A DNA stretch of 64,000 nt, from assembly GCA_019241085.1 (NCBI GenBank), contig JAFAXH010000100.1, positions 1-64,000 of the forward strand, given 5' to 3'. Positions 34,301 to 41,202 of the stretch are shown in pieces. Position numbers and translations under genes: made by a program. The notes below the pieces were generated by a model that saw nothing but the letters and a program-made list of their open reading frames with translations, had not been told where the DNA came from and made no database searches. The stretch is from Verrucomicrobiota bacterium (lineage in GTDB: Bacteria; Verrucomicrobiota; Verrucomicrobiia; Chthoniobacterales; SZAS-18). The first letter of the stretch is position 1. Each line of letters starts with the position of its first letter.

Positions 34301-36046
34301 CTGCTGGAAACGCTCGGCGTGCGGCACGTCATCGACTCGCGGCGCGGCGATTTCGCGGAAGCGGTGCTGGAACTGACGAACCGGCGCGGCGTGGACGTGG
34401 TGCTCAACGCGCTCGCCGGCGAGGCGATCCCGATGGGGCTTTCGTGCCTCGCGGAATTCGGCCGCTTCATCGAGATTGGCAAGCGCGACATTTACCAAAA
34501 CTCGCGCATCCCGCTCTGGCCATTGCGGCGCAACGCTTCATTCCACGTCGTCGCGATGGACTCCGTCTTCCACGGCGACGAGGAGCTGACACGCGGCATG
34601 CTGGCGGAGATCGCCAAGCTGGTGGAAAAAGGCGCGCTGCGTCCGCTGCCGTTCCGCGCGTTCCCGGCGTGTCGGGTGGACGCGGCGTTCCGGTTGATGG
34701 CCAGCGGCAAGCACATCGGCAAGGTCGTCGTCGCGTTTCCTGAGTCATTCATGGCGCGCCGGGGTGAGCCGTTGGCGCCGGGGTTTGAGGTCAAACCGGA
34801 CGGCACCTACCTCATCACCGGGGCGCTTGGCGGTTTCGGCAAGGTGCTCGCGAGCTGGTTGGTGGAACGCGGTGCGCGTCACCTCGTGCTCACCAGTCGC
34901 AGCGGGGCTTCGACGCCGGAAGCCGAGGATTTTGTCCATCGCCTGCGCAAGCGCGACGTGGAAGTGCGCGTCGCCCGGGCGGACATCGGCTCGGCGAAAG
35001 ATGTCGCGACGCTCTTCGCGCAGATCCGCGCGGATGGCCGGCCGCTGCACGGCGTCTTCCATCTCGCGATGGTCCTCGACGACGCGCCGCTCGCCGATCT
35101 CACGCCGGAGCGGATGGAGCGCGTGCTCGCGCCGAAGGCCCGCGGCGCCTGGTTGCTGCACGAGGCCACGCGCGAGTTGGCAACACTCGACTGCTTTGTC
35201 ATGTTCTCGTCGGTTTCGAGCATCTTCGGCAACGCCGCGCAGGGAAATTACAGCGCGGCGAACGCGTTCCTCGATTCCCTTGCCCACCATCGGCAGGCGC
35301 TCGGGTTGCCGGCGCTCGCGATCAATTGGGGCGTGCTCGGCGACGAAGGCTACGTGGCCCGCAACGAGCGGGTCGGCGAATTCCTCGCCAAGCAGGGCAC
35401 GCTGGCGCTCTCGCCCGGCGAGGTCACCGCGTTGCTCGAAAAGTTCCTCCGGGCCGGCACCGCGCAGGCGATGGCGATCCGCGTGGACTGGGCGAAGTGG
35501 CGCGCGATTTTCCGCAGCATGGGCGAAAACCCGCTGCTGGAGCGCATCTTCGCCTCGGTCGAAAGCCAGGAAACCGGCGGCACCAAGACCAGCGATTGGC
35601 GCGCCCGCATCGAAGCCGCCGCCCCGGCGGCAAAGGAAGCGGTCATCGCGAACGCGGTGCGCGAAGTCGTCGGCTCCGTGCTGCGGGTAAAACCGGACAG
35701 CCTGCGTGACGATCAACCCTTGACCGACCTCGGACTGGATTCGCTGATGGGCGTCGAAATCGAATCGTCGCTGGAAGCCGCCGTCGGCGTGGCATTGCCC
35801 CCGACGAGCCTGATGCGGGCGCGAACCATCGGCCAAATCGCCACCCTGATCGCCAGTCACCTGGGCGGCGGTGCGCCGGTCGCCGGTGTCGCTGCCGCGG
35901 CCCCCGTGGCCGAAGCGGCTGCTCCGGTGTCGCCCTCGACCGGTGCGCTTGCCGGGGCGGTGGATCTGGAGGCGCTCTCCGACGCGGAACTCGATCGCCT
36001 GCTCGGCGACGTGCCGGCGACCGAAAGCAGCAGCGCGGCCCGGTGA
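28340..36046 (+). CDS. Highly reducing type I polyketide synthase, KS-AT-DH-MT-psiKR-ER-KR-ACP
   Basis: 2568 residues, one complete module. KS: C177 (DTACSSAL), H312 (EAHGTGT), H351 (KTNLGHLE). AT: S635 in GHSVGE and HPFH at 736-739, the malonyl-type signature. DH: H935 in KDHKVDSHVIFP and D1101 in LLDGALH; the usual Gly after the His is Ser. C-methyltransferase: LEIGAGTGG near 1408. Non-catalytic KR half about 1590-1800. ER about 1810-2120 with HAGAGGVGMAAVQIAQ. KR: TGALGGFG near 2159, S2291, Y2304 and an LDD motif of the B type. ACP: S2468 in LGLDSLMG. No thioesterase. An Ala-rich tail ends in DLEALSDAELDRLL, possibly a docking helix. This architecture is that of iterative fungal-type HR-PKSs and mycobacterial lipid synthases. 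Expected product: methyl-branched acyl chain. Confidence 0.95.
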   Translation: MPKDRIAIVGIGCRFPGGVHDAEAFWKLLVEGREAVNEVPGDRWNVERYFDPEPGIVGKTFAKRGGFLEQIDQFDPQFFGISPREAPYVDPQHRLLLETAWEAIEDAGMVLDFEKGTDLGVFVGISHNDYQGIQSTAHDLQGVSPHSPTGSAHSIAANRISYCLNLRGPSVAMDTACSSALTAVHAACEHIRAGRGDMALAGGVTIMITPGGFIGFSQAGMLSPEGRCAAFDASASGFVRGEGVGMVLLKRLSRAIADGDPIQGVIVGTSINQDGHTNGIMLPSPEAQARLVREACADAGIAPSAVGFVEAHGTGTAVGDPIEAHALAEALCDDERTEPLPIGSCKTNLGHLETAAGVAGLVKAALVLKHRQIPPSLHFTTPSPHIDFEKLKLRVPTELEPFPETASGGERMAGVNSFGFGGANAHVVLAEPPHSHANHHGREYPERPWPVVFSARSEEALRNGAGKLAAWLAEREHLNGSSPLLPDLTYTLGARRNHHAHRLTLVAHTMADVVAELEKVALKQDPAQTRLAFTPRPEHAPRIAFVMSGQGPQWWGMGRELMAHEPVFRRVIERCDAAMRGHVRFSLLEELTRSEDASQMHRTEVAQPAIFAMQVALAELWKSWGVTPAAVVGHSVGEIAAACVAGVFSLEEGARIIALRARFMENCARGEGAMLAVGLDEEEARALIARHDRTVTVAAFNGPRSLTLAGPRVSLEAMLAELEPQGVFARLVKVDHPFHHPLMGPAADQLETVLADLAPQPGNVPFFSTVTGARQPGEACDAAHWGRGIRQPVQFAPAVGALAEFGVDIWLEIGAHPALVHSIQESLGGRGSGAKAPVFASVRRERELESALETALDLHRAGVMLDFAAMTPSRQLLPLPAYAWERARWWHESRDWRESRLAPGGRGLLEARLPRATPTWVTCLDARHMAFLKDHKVDSHVIFPAAAFVEMALEAGAQLFEGRPFAVEDFEIRKPLLLPDPASSVQLELSYSPTERTFVIQSRMENSSAWSLHVVGSLRGERTDSAFAASRWEGGHPAGTQTVEVEGFYQHMSDLGLRYGEEFKSVRELAAGAGRSAGRVALSEAVAPRAGEYALHPVLLDGALHVFSAGAATVEDRHARMKLPVRFARILFLRPPGAAAQVRADVRDFNDDFLEGDLALYDEAGAPCVLVDGFRAISVAGVRRAGGASGGLDGLTYHVAWERTPTADLPAVTAPVPLGQLRASAQHALDEVIATRGRDVLESAMAADDDLAAAHIAQGLREMGVTPGSVFTADSLGIAEPMRLVFERMLAKLTKRRWFTQTKKGFRPTVAFTKAADSAPKALRTNLAEFPGHFPEALLCAGNAAELGPILRGEKDAVQVLFTGAGAEMLEHFYSDGLITSHWLAAIAAAVTEAARALPEGRGLRILEIGAGTGGLTAHLLPLLERGLHAYTFTDVSAGFFSAAAQKLATFPEVEFKVFDLERPGTEQEFQADSYDFIIGTNVLHAVADVRATTRHLHALLAPGGSFMFIDTATPQLWTETVFGLTPGWWRFTDRDLRPEQPLLGRPQWESVLRDVGFAETAALPGINGPEGEGQFAVLARKPWRDADFASEESAAEAPPVESSWLVFADESGVGNALAARLRRAGARCRVARRGGRYAAGENDTFTLRADVPADWRKLLAACAETPPERIAYLWPLDAPADPGADSAMGTDALLHLAQALGRELPTAKLRFDLITRGAQPVGRDALPTAVAQAPALGMFRVILNEHPSFTCRAIDLSPKPSAADERTLWHELLREDATEREVAFRGEARYAQRLDRGIATREQSLDPAVPLRLESRDRGHLDAVRFAPFTVPACEPGQVLIDVQAAGMNFRDVLKALALYPGEAPDARIFGDEVGGIVRAVGEGVTHVQPGDRVFGLAVFGLATQTLARGGDVRRIPAGLSFEEAATLPVVFMTAWHALQNVARVRPGERVLIHAGAGGVGMAAVQIAQHFGAEVIASAGSPAKRALLETLGVRHVIDSRRGDFAEAVLELTNRRGVDVVLNALAGEAIPMGLSCLAEFGRFIEIGKRDIYQNSRIPLWPLRRNASFHVVAMDSVFHGDEELTRGMLAEIAKLVEKGALRPLPFRAFPACRVDAAFRLMASGKHIGKVVVAFPESFMARRGEPLAPGFEVKPDGTYLITGALGGFGKVLASWLVERGARHLVLTSRSGASTPEAEDFVHRLRKRDVEVRVARADIGSAKDVATLFAQIRADGRPLHGVFHLAMVLDDAPLADLTPERMERVLAPKARGAWLLHEATRELATLDCFVMFSSVSSIFGNAAQGNYSAANAFLDSLAHHRQALGLPALAINWGVLGDEGYVARNERVGEFLAKQGTLALSPGEVTALLEKFLRAGTAQAMAIRVDWAKWRAIFRSMGENPLLERIFASVESQETGGTKTSDWRARIEAAAPAAKEAVIANAVREVVGSVLRVKPDSLRDDQPLTDLGLDSLMGVEIESSLEAAVGVALPPTSLMRARTIGQIATLIASHLGGGAPVAGVAAAAPVAEAAAPVSPSTGALAGAVDLEALSDAELDRLLGDVPATESSSAAR

Positions 36047-36066
36047 GCGCGGGCTGACGACACGGC

Positions 36067-37398
36067 ATGTCCAGCGAAAAGCGTGCGCGGTTAAAGCAGT
36101 GGCTGGAAAGCGGCGAGGCGCGGTTGGAGCCGCTCGCCTTTCCGCAGCGCGAGCTTTCGGAAGCGACCCCGGTCCTGTTGGGAGATTCGGCGAACCACAT
36201 TTGCAGTCTGATCACGCTCCACGGACGCCTCACGTCCCAGGATTGCGAGAACATCATGCTGCGCGTGGTCGAGCGGCAGGAGGCCCTGCGCACCTCGCTC
36301 CTGCCCGGCCGGGACGGAGCGTTGCAGATGATCCGCCGGAGTGTCAGCGAGCCGAATCTCCGCTTCAGCGATTTGCCTGCGACGGAAGAACTCGAAGCGC
36401 GGGCGCAGGAGGTATTTCGTGAACCGTTCGACCTCGTGGGAGGTCCGCTTTATCGCGCGGAAATCATGCGGCGCGGACCGAAGGATCTCGTGTTCGCCTT
36501 CTCCATCCACCACGCCGTCGCCGATGGCTGGTCGCTCGGCATTCTGGTGCGGGAACTCGCCCACGCCTACGCGCAAAAGCTCCTCGGCCGCTGGGCCAAA
36601 TCGCTCCCGCCGGTGGCGCTGACTTACTCGGCGTGGGGCGCGACGGAACGCGCCGCCTGGCAGCCGGTGGAATTGGAGCGTTGCGCCGCGTTTTGGAAAA
36701 CGACGCTCGCCGGCGCCAGCCGACTGTTCCCGGCGCAGCCCGACTCGCCGCCGGGCTTGGATCGCTGGGTCACCGAACTGCCGGAGAAACTCCCGGGTGC
36801 GGTGCGCGCGCTCGCCAAGCGCACTGGCGCCACGCTTTTCTCCACGTTGCTCACGGCTTTTCAAATCGCCCTCTGGCGCTGGCGCGGCGCGGAGGACATC
36901 GTCGTCGGCACGCCGGTGGCAAATCGCCAAAATCCCGCGGCGCGGGAAACGATCGGTTACTTCGCCGGCGTCGTGCCTTTGCGCGGGCAAGTGGAACGCG
37001 ACCGCACGTTCGCGGAAAGCCTGCGCGCCGCGCACGAGACGAGCATGGACGCCTTTGCCCACGCGATGCCTTTTGCGGAGTTGATGCGCGCCGTCGGCGA
37101 TGCGCCCGCGCCCGGGCATCACCCGGTGTTCGACGTGCGCTTTGCCTTGCAAAATCACCCGGTCCCGGACATCACGCTGCCCATGCTCTCGGCGCGGTTG
37201 CGAATGCGCTCCACCGGCACGGCGCGGTTTCACTTGGGCTGCGAGATCACCGAGCGCGGCTCGGCGATGGAAGTCGTCTGGCTGTCGCGGCCGTCGCTAT
37301 TTTCTCGCGATGACATCGCGGACCTCGCGCGTATCTTCCATGCGGTGCTGGCGGGCGCCTGTCGCTCGGCGGAGAGCCGCATTCTGAGTATCGTTTAA
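36067..37398 (+). CDS. Stand-alone condensation-domain acyltransferase
   Basis: 443 residues, a single NRPS-condensation/PapA-type fold. H148-H149-AVA-D153-G154 is the HHxxxDG catalytic motif. The N-terminal PLAFPQREL and the later LFSTLLTAFQIALWRW and FAGVVPLRGQ segments follow the fold through its second half. No adenylation or carrier domain is attached. Such free-standing enzymes transfer an acyl chain from a carrier protein to an alcohol or amine. Starting 20 bp after the PKS, which lacks a thioesterase, it is the best candidate for product release and esterification or amidation. Confidence 0.9.
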   Translation: MSSEKRARLKQWLESGEARLEPLAFPQRELSEATPVLLGDSANHICSLITLHGRLTSQDCENIMLRVVERQEALRTSLLPGRDGALQMIRRSVSEPNLRFSDLPATEELEARAQEVFREPFDLVGGPLYRAEIMRRGPKDLVFAFSIHHAVADGWSLGILVRELAHAYAQKLLGRWAKSLPPVALTYSAWGATERAAWQPVELERCAAFWKTTLAGASRLFPAQPDSPPGLDRWVTELPEKLPGAVRALAKRTGATLFSTLLTAFQIALWRWRGAEDIVVGTPVANRQNPAARETIGYFAGVVPLRGQVERDRTFAESLRAAHETSMDAFAHAMPFAELMRAVGDAPAPGHHPVFDVRFALQNHPVPDITLPMLSARLRMRSTGTARFHLGCEITERGSAMEVVWLSRPSLFSRDDIADLARIFHAVLAGACRSAESRILSIV

Positions 37399-37416
37399 AA
37401 CCGTTTTCTGAATTCC

Positions 37417-38406
37417 ATGCAGACGATCACCCTGGCTGAAATGCCGGAGCCGGCTTACGACGACGACGCTGACCAACCGCATTGGATCAGCCGGCTGGCG
37501 TTTCCGATTCTCTCGCTCGTGCTCCTGGCGGTCGAGGCGCTGCTTTGGCTGGCGTTGCGAGGCGGTCATTACTGGCTGGCCGTGCCGTTCGTCCTGGTCG
37601 CGGGTCACATCATGCACGGCCAACTGATTGGGTTCCACGAAGCGTCGCACGGTTTGCTGCGAAAGAGGCGCTGGATAAACGAACTGGACGGCGTGCTCCT
37701 AGGTCTTTTTTCTTTCACCAGCTTCAGCCTGTATCGGGCCGCTCACCAGACGCACCACATGCATCTGAGCACGGAGCGGGACGAGGAGTTCTGGCCGTTC
37801 GTGCAACCCAAGGCTCCCCGGTGGTTGCGCGTGCTGGCGGCCTGTCTGGAACTGACGCTCGGCCTTTTCTTCACGCCCTGCATTTTCCTGCGGACCTTCC
37901 TGCGCGCCGGCTCGCCGATTCGCAGTCGCAAGGTGCGCCGCCGGATCTGGCTGGAACTGGCGCTGATGGTCGTGATGTGGTGCGCTCTCGCGACGGCGGT
38001 GGCCTGGCTTGGGATCTGGAAATATTTCCTGTGGATGCTCGTGGTGCCGGAGATCATCGCGGGCAACCTGCAAAGCTGGCGCCGCTACATTGAACATGTC
38101 GGCATGACTGGCTCGACGCCGAACAGCGCCACGCGCAGCATCATCCCGCGCGGCCCGCTCGGGCATCTCTTCGCGTTCACTCTGCTCCACGAACCCTATC
38201 ACGGCGTGCATCATCAACGCGCCGGCCTGCCGCACGCGGAGATACCGCGGTTCGCTGCCTCGCTCCTGCCGCAATCGCCCGAGGAACGGCCGCCTTTCCC
38301 CAGTTACCGTGCGGCGTTGCTGGACCTCCTGCGCTGCCTCCCGGACCCGCGCGTCGGCCCGCAATGGAACAGCATCGCTTCGTCCTCGTCCTCGTCCAAG
38401 GGGTAA
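37417..38406 (+). CDS. Membrane fatty-acid desaturase-family protein
   Basis: 329 residues, with about four transmembrane helices (30-48, 52-70, 90-105, 180-210). The three histidine boxes of the di-iron family are HEASH (74-78), HQTHH (110-114) and HEPYHGVHHQ (258-267). These enzymes desaturate or hydroxylate acyl chains or carotenoid-like substrates in the membrane. The Ser-rich C-terminus is probably disordered. It lies 18 bp after the acyltransferase gene and likely modifies the PKS product or its conjugate. Hydroxylase versus desaturase cannot be told from the sequence alone. Confidence 0.88.
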   Translation: MQTITLAEMPEPAYDDDADQPHWISRLAFPILSLVLLAVEALLWLALRGGHYWLAVPFVLVAGHIMHGQLIGFHEASHGLLRKRRWINELDGVLLGLFSFTSFSLYRAAHQTHHMHLSTERDEEFWPFVQPKAPRWLRVLAACLELTLGLFFTPCIFLRTFLRAGSPIRSRKVRRRIWLELALMVVMWCALATAVAWLGIWKYFLWMLVVPEIIAGNLQSWRRYIEHVGMTGSTPNSATRSIIPRGPLGHLFAFTLLHEPYHGVHHQRAGLPHAEIPRFAASLLPQSPEERPPFPSYRAALLDLLRCLPDPRVGPQWNSIASSSSSSKG

Positions 38407-38433
38407 AAACTCTGGTCGCCTTTCGCCTCGCTC

Positions 38434-39171
38434 ATGTCGCCCGCCGCTCCTGATCGCTCCCACGACAAGAAAGCGCCGGTGTTCGAGGCGCGTGGGTTGA
38501 AAAAAGAATACGACGACGGCCAGGTGCAGGCGTTGCGCGGCGTGGATTTCCAAATTTTCGGCGGCGAGTTTGTCGCCATCACGGGACCGAGCGGCTGCGG
38601 GAAAACGACGCTGCTCCAACTGCTCGGCGCGCTCGATCAGCCGAGCGCCGGAACGCTCACCTACCGCGGCACCTCGCTTGCGGTGATGCCCGACCTGGCG
38701 GCGTATCGGGCGCGCGAGATCGGGTTCATTTTCCAAGCTTTCCACCTGCTCCCGACCTTCACCGCGGAAGAAAACGTGCAGATGCCGATGTTTGAAACCG
38801 GGCGACCGATTTCGGAACGCCGGGAGCGAGCCGCGACGCTGCTGAAATCCGTCGGCCTGGAGCATCGGCTCCGCCACTTTCCCTCCAAACTCTCCGGCGG
38901 CGAGCGGCAGCGCGTGGCCATCGCGCGCTCGCTGGCGAACGGCCCCGGCGTCCTGCTGGCCGACGAACCGACCGGCAATCTCGACAGCGAAAACGCGCAC
39001 GCCATTCTCGACTTGCTCTCGCGGCTGCACGAGGAGCAAGCGATGACCCTGGTGCTCGTGACGCACGACATGACCGTCGCTCGGCGGGCCTCGCGCGCGA
39101 TCCAAATGCACGACGGCCGCGTCGTTTTCGATGGCGATCCCGCGCAACTTCCCACGATTTCCGCGATATGA
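38434..39171 (+). CDS. MacB/LolD-type ABC transporter ATP-binding protein
   Basis: 245 residues. Walker A GPSGCGKTT, signature LSGGERQRVAIARSLA, Walker B VLLADEPTGNLDSE and the H-loop VTHD are intact. The QALRGVDFQIFGGEFVAITG start is characteristic of the MacB/LolD/FtsE group that drives FtsX-type permeases mechanically. Its stop overlaps the permease start by ATGA, so the pair is translationally coupled. The location within the PKS operon points to moving the lipid product or a carrier across the periplasm. Confidence 0.93.
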   Translation: MSPAAPDRSHDKKAPVFEARGLKKEYDDGQVQALRGVDFQIFGGEFVAITGPSGCGKTTLLQLLGALDQPSAGTLTYRGTSLAVMPDLAAYRAREIGFIFQAFHLLPTFTAEENVQMPMFETGRPISERRERAATLLKSVGLEHRLRHFPSKLSGGERQRVAIARSLANGPGVLLADEPTGNLDSENAHAILDLLSRLHEEQAMTLVLVTHDMTVARRASRAIQMHDGRVVFDGDPAQLPTISAI

Positions 39172-40283
39172 CTTTTTTCATCGTTGTTCTGCGAGGACTG
39201 CTCCGCCGCCCGGTCCGCACCGGGCTGACGCTCGTCGGTATTTCCATCGGCATCGGCGCGGTGGTGGCGCTCGTCGGCATGTCGCGCGGCTTTGAATCCA
39301 GTTGGACCGCCGGCATGAAGTCGCGCGGCACCGACATCGTCGTCAACAGCATGGGTTCGTCGTTGACCCCCAAGCCGTTTCCCGCCTCCGTGCGCGACCG
39401 CATCACGCAGCTCCCCGGCATCGCCGCGACGAGCACACTCCTGGTGGAACTCATGGGCATCGAGAACAGCGAGATGATGATCGTCTCGGCGCGGGAGTGG
39501 GGGGGATTTGCCTGGGATAATCTCAAAGTGATCTCCGGACGGCTCCCGCACGACGCGGCGGAACGGGCCGTGGTGCTCGGCACAACCGCAGCCGAGATGC
39601 TTCACAAAAAGGTGGGTGATCCGCTCCAGATCGAGACGGAGGAGCTTTCCGTCGTCGGCATCGTGGACGGCGGCGCCGTGGTGGAAAACGGCGCCGTCAT
39701 CCTTTCTCTCTCGCTGTTGCAGGAGATCATGGGCACTGCGGGCAAGATCAACATCATCGACGTGCGGGTGAAGCCCGGCACCGACGAAACCGCCATGCGG
39801 CGGCTCTGCGACGAGATCACGCAGCGCATCCCCGAGGCGCGCGCCGAAGCGGCCGGCGAGCACATTCGCTCTTCGCAGGGTTACCGCATCATCAACGCCA
39901 TGAGCTGGGGCACGTCGCTGCTCGCGGTGCTGGTGGGCGTGCTCGGCGTGATGAACACGATGCTGATGACGGTTTTTGAGCGGAAGCAGGAGATTTCCAT
40001 TTTGCTCGCCATCGGCTGGCGACGCTCGCGCATCGTGCGCCTGATTTTGTGGGAATCCGCGCTGCTCGGTTTCTTCGGCGGCGTGGTTGGCGTCATCCTT
40101 GGCGTCGTTGGGATGCAAGTGCTGGAGCGGACGCCAGCCATCCGCGGTCTTCTGCAGCCTGACCTGAGTCCCAGCCTCATGGCGCTGGCCGTCGCCATCG
40201 CCGTGGTCGTCGGGATTCTCAGCGGACTTTATCCCGCGTGGCGCTCCTCCCGGCTCCATCCCGGTGCGGCGTTGCAGGGCTGA
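39168..40283 (+). CDS. FtsX/MacB-type ABC transporter permease
   Basis: 371 residues. A first helix (about 15-40, RTGLTLVGISIGIGAVVALVG) is followed by a MacB-type periplasmic domain and a C-terminal FtsX domain with three helices, including NAMSWGTSLLAVLVGVLGVM and QEISILLAIGWRRSRI, the coupling helix that touches the ATPase. LolC/E and MacB use this plan to extract lipoproteins or export substrates. It overlaps the ATPase gene by 4 bp. A LolA-like carrier gene is 45 bp downstream, so the set mimics LolCD-LolA. Confidence 0.92.
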   Translation: MTFFIVVLRGLLRRPVRTGLTLVGISIGIGAVVALVGMSRGFESSWTAGMKSRGTDIVVNSMGSSLTPKPFPASVRDRITQLPGIAATSTLLVELMGIENSEMMIVSAREWGGFAWDNLKVISGRLPHDAAERAVVLGTTAAEMLHKKVGDPLQIETEELSVVGIVDGGAVVENGAVILSLSLLQEIMGTAGKINIIDVRVKPGTDETAMRRLCDEITQRIPEARAEAAGEHIRSSQGYRIINAMSWGTSLLAVLVGVLGVMNTMLMTVFERKQEISILLAIGWRRSRIVRLILWESALLGFFGGVVGVILGVVGMQVLERTPAIRGLLQPDLSPSLMALAVAIAVVVGILSGLYPAWRSSRLHPGAALQG

Positions 40284-40328
40284 AGTTTTCGGCACCGCCG
40301 GAGGCCGTGGGCACGGCGAATTCATCCT

Positions 40329-41141
40329 ATGCGATTGTTTTTTCTTCGCTTCCACCAAGTTATCGTCGCCTGCCTGGGATTTTGTCTGCTGGCTTCGGCC
40401 GCGTGCGCGGAATCCGAACCTGCGGCAACCGTGTCTGCGACCGACCTCGCCGCGCGCCTCAGCGCGAAGCAGCAGGATGGCAGCGCTTATGTGCGCATGC
40501 GTCTGCAAACACGCGGCGGCGCTTTTCAAGTTCAGGGCAAATCCCGCTCCACGCGCGGGAGCACCGAGGTGATTTACCAGGTGCTCTGGCCGAAGGAGCG
40601 CAAAGGGGAATCGGTGCTCCTGCGACGTTCCGGGAACGGCGCGGCCAGCGGCGCTTACTTCAATCCGCCCAATACCACCCGTTCCCTCGATGCCGGGCAG
40701 TTGCGTGAGCCATTCTTCGGCAGCGACCTCGCTTACGAAGACCTGATCGAAAACTTCTTTGCGTGGGATCAGCAAAGCTTGGTTGGCACCGAGACCGTGG
40801 ATAACGTCCCGTGCCAGATACTTGAATCGAAACCCGGCAAGGGTGGAAGCTCCATCTACACCAGTGTCCGCTCCTGGGTGGACACGCGCCGGATGGTCCC
40901 GCTGCGGGTAGAGAAATACGCTGGCTCCGGCAAGCTCGTCCGCCGGATTGACACCACCCGCGTCGTTACCGATGACAAAGGCCGCGCCATCCCAGCAAAT
41001 CTCACGGTGCGCGGTCCCGACGGAGATTCTGTCACTGAACTCAACGGCGGGAAGATCACGCACGCGATTAGCTTCACCGACGCGGAATTTACCGCGGAGG
41101 GAATCAAGCAAACGGTCATCCCTCGCGGCTCGCCCGAGTAG
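40329..41141 (+). CDS. Periplasmic LolA-like lipid/lipoprotein carrier
   Basis: 270 residues. A signal peptide (VIVACLGFCLLASAACAESE) is followed by a LolA-like half-barrel: an amphipathic beta stretch (YVRMRLQTRGGAFQVQGKS), then YQVLWPKERKGESVLLRRSG, which matches the outer-membrane lipoprotein-sorting-like family. CQILESKPGK and ISFTDAEF lie near the end. Such proteins hold an acyl chain in a greasy cavity while crossing the periplasm. Together with the ABC pair it completes a Lol-type route beside the PKS. Confidence 0.82.
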   Translation: MRLFFLRFHQVIVACLGFCLLASAACAESEPAATVSATDLAARLSAKQQDGSAYVRMRLQTRGGAFQVQGKSRSTRGSTEVIYQVLWPKERKGESVLLRRSGNGAASGAYFNPPNTTRSLDAGQLREPFFGSDLAYEDLIENFFAWDQQSLVGTETVDNVPCQILESKPGKGGSSIYTSVRSWVDTRRMVPLRVEKYAGSGKLVRRIDTTRVVTDDKGRAIPANLTVRGPDGDSVTELNGGKITHAISFTDAEFTAEGIKQTVIPRGSPE

Positions 41142-41202
41142 CAGGTGATCTCTGCTTCAAAGCACTTGCGAGTGTGCGCGTCGAAGTAGCCGCTGCGATA
41201 GC

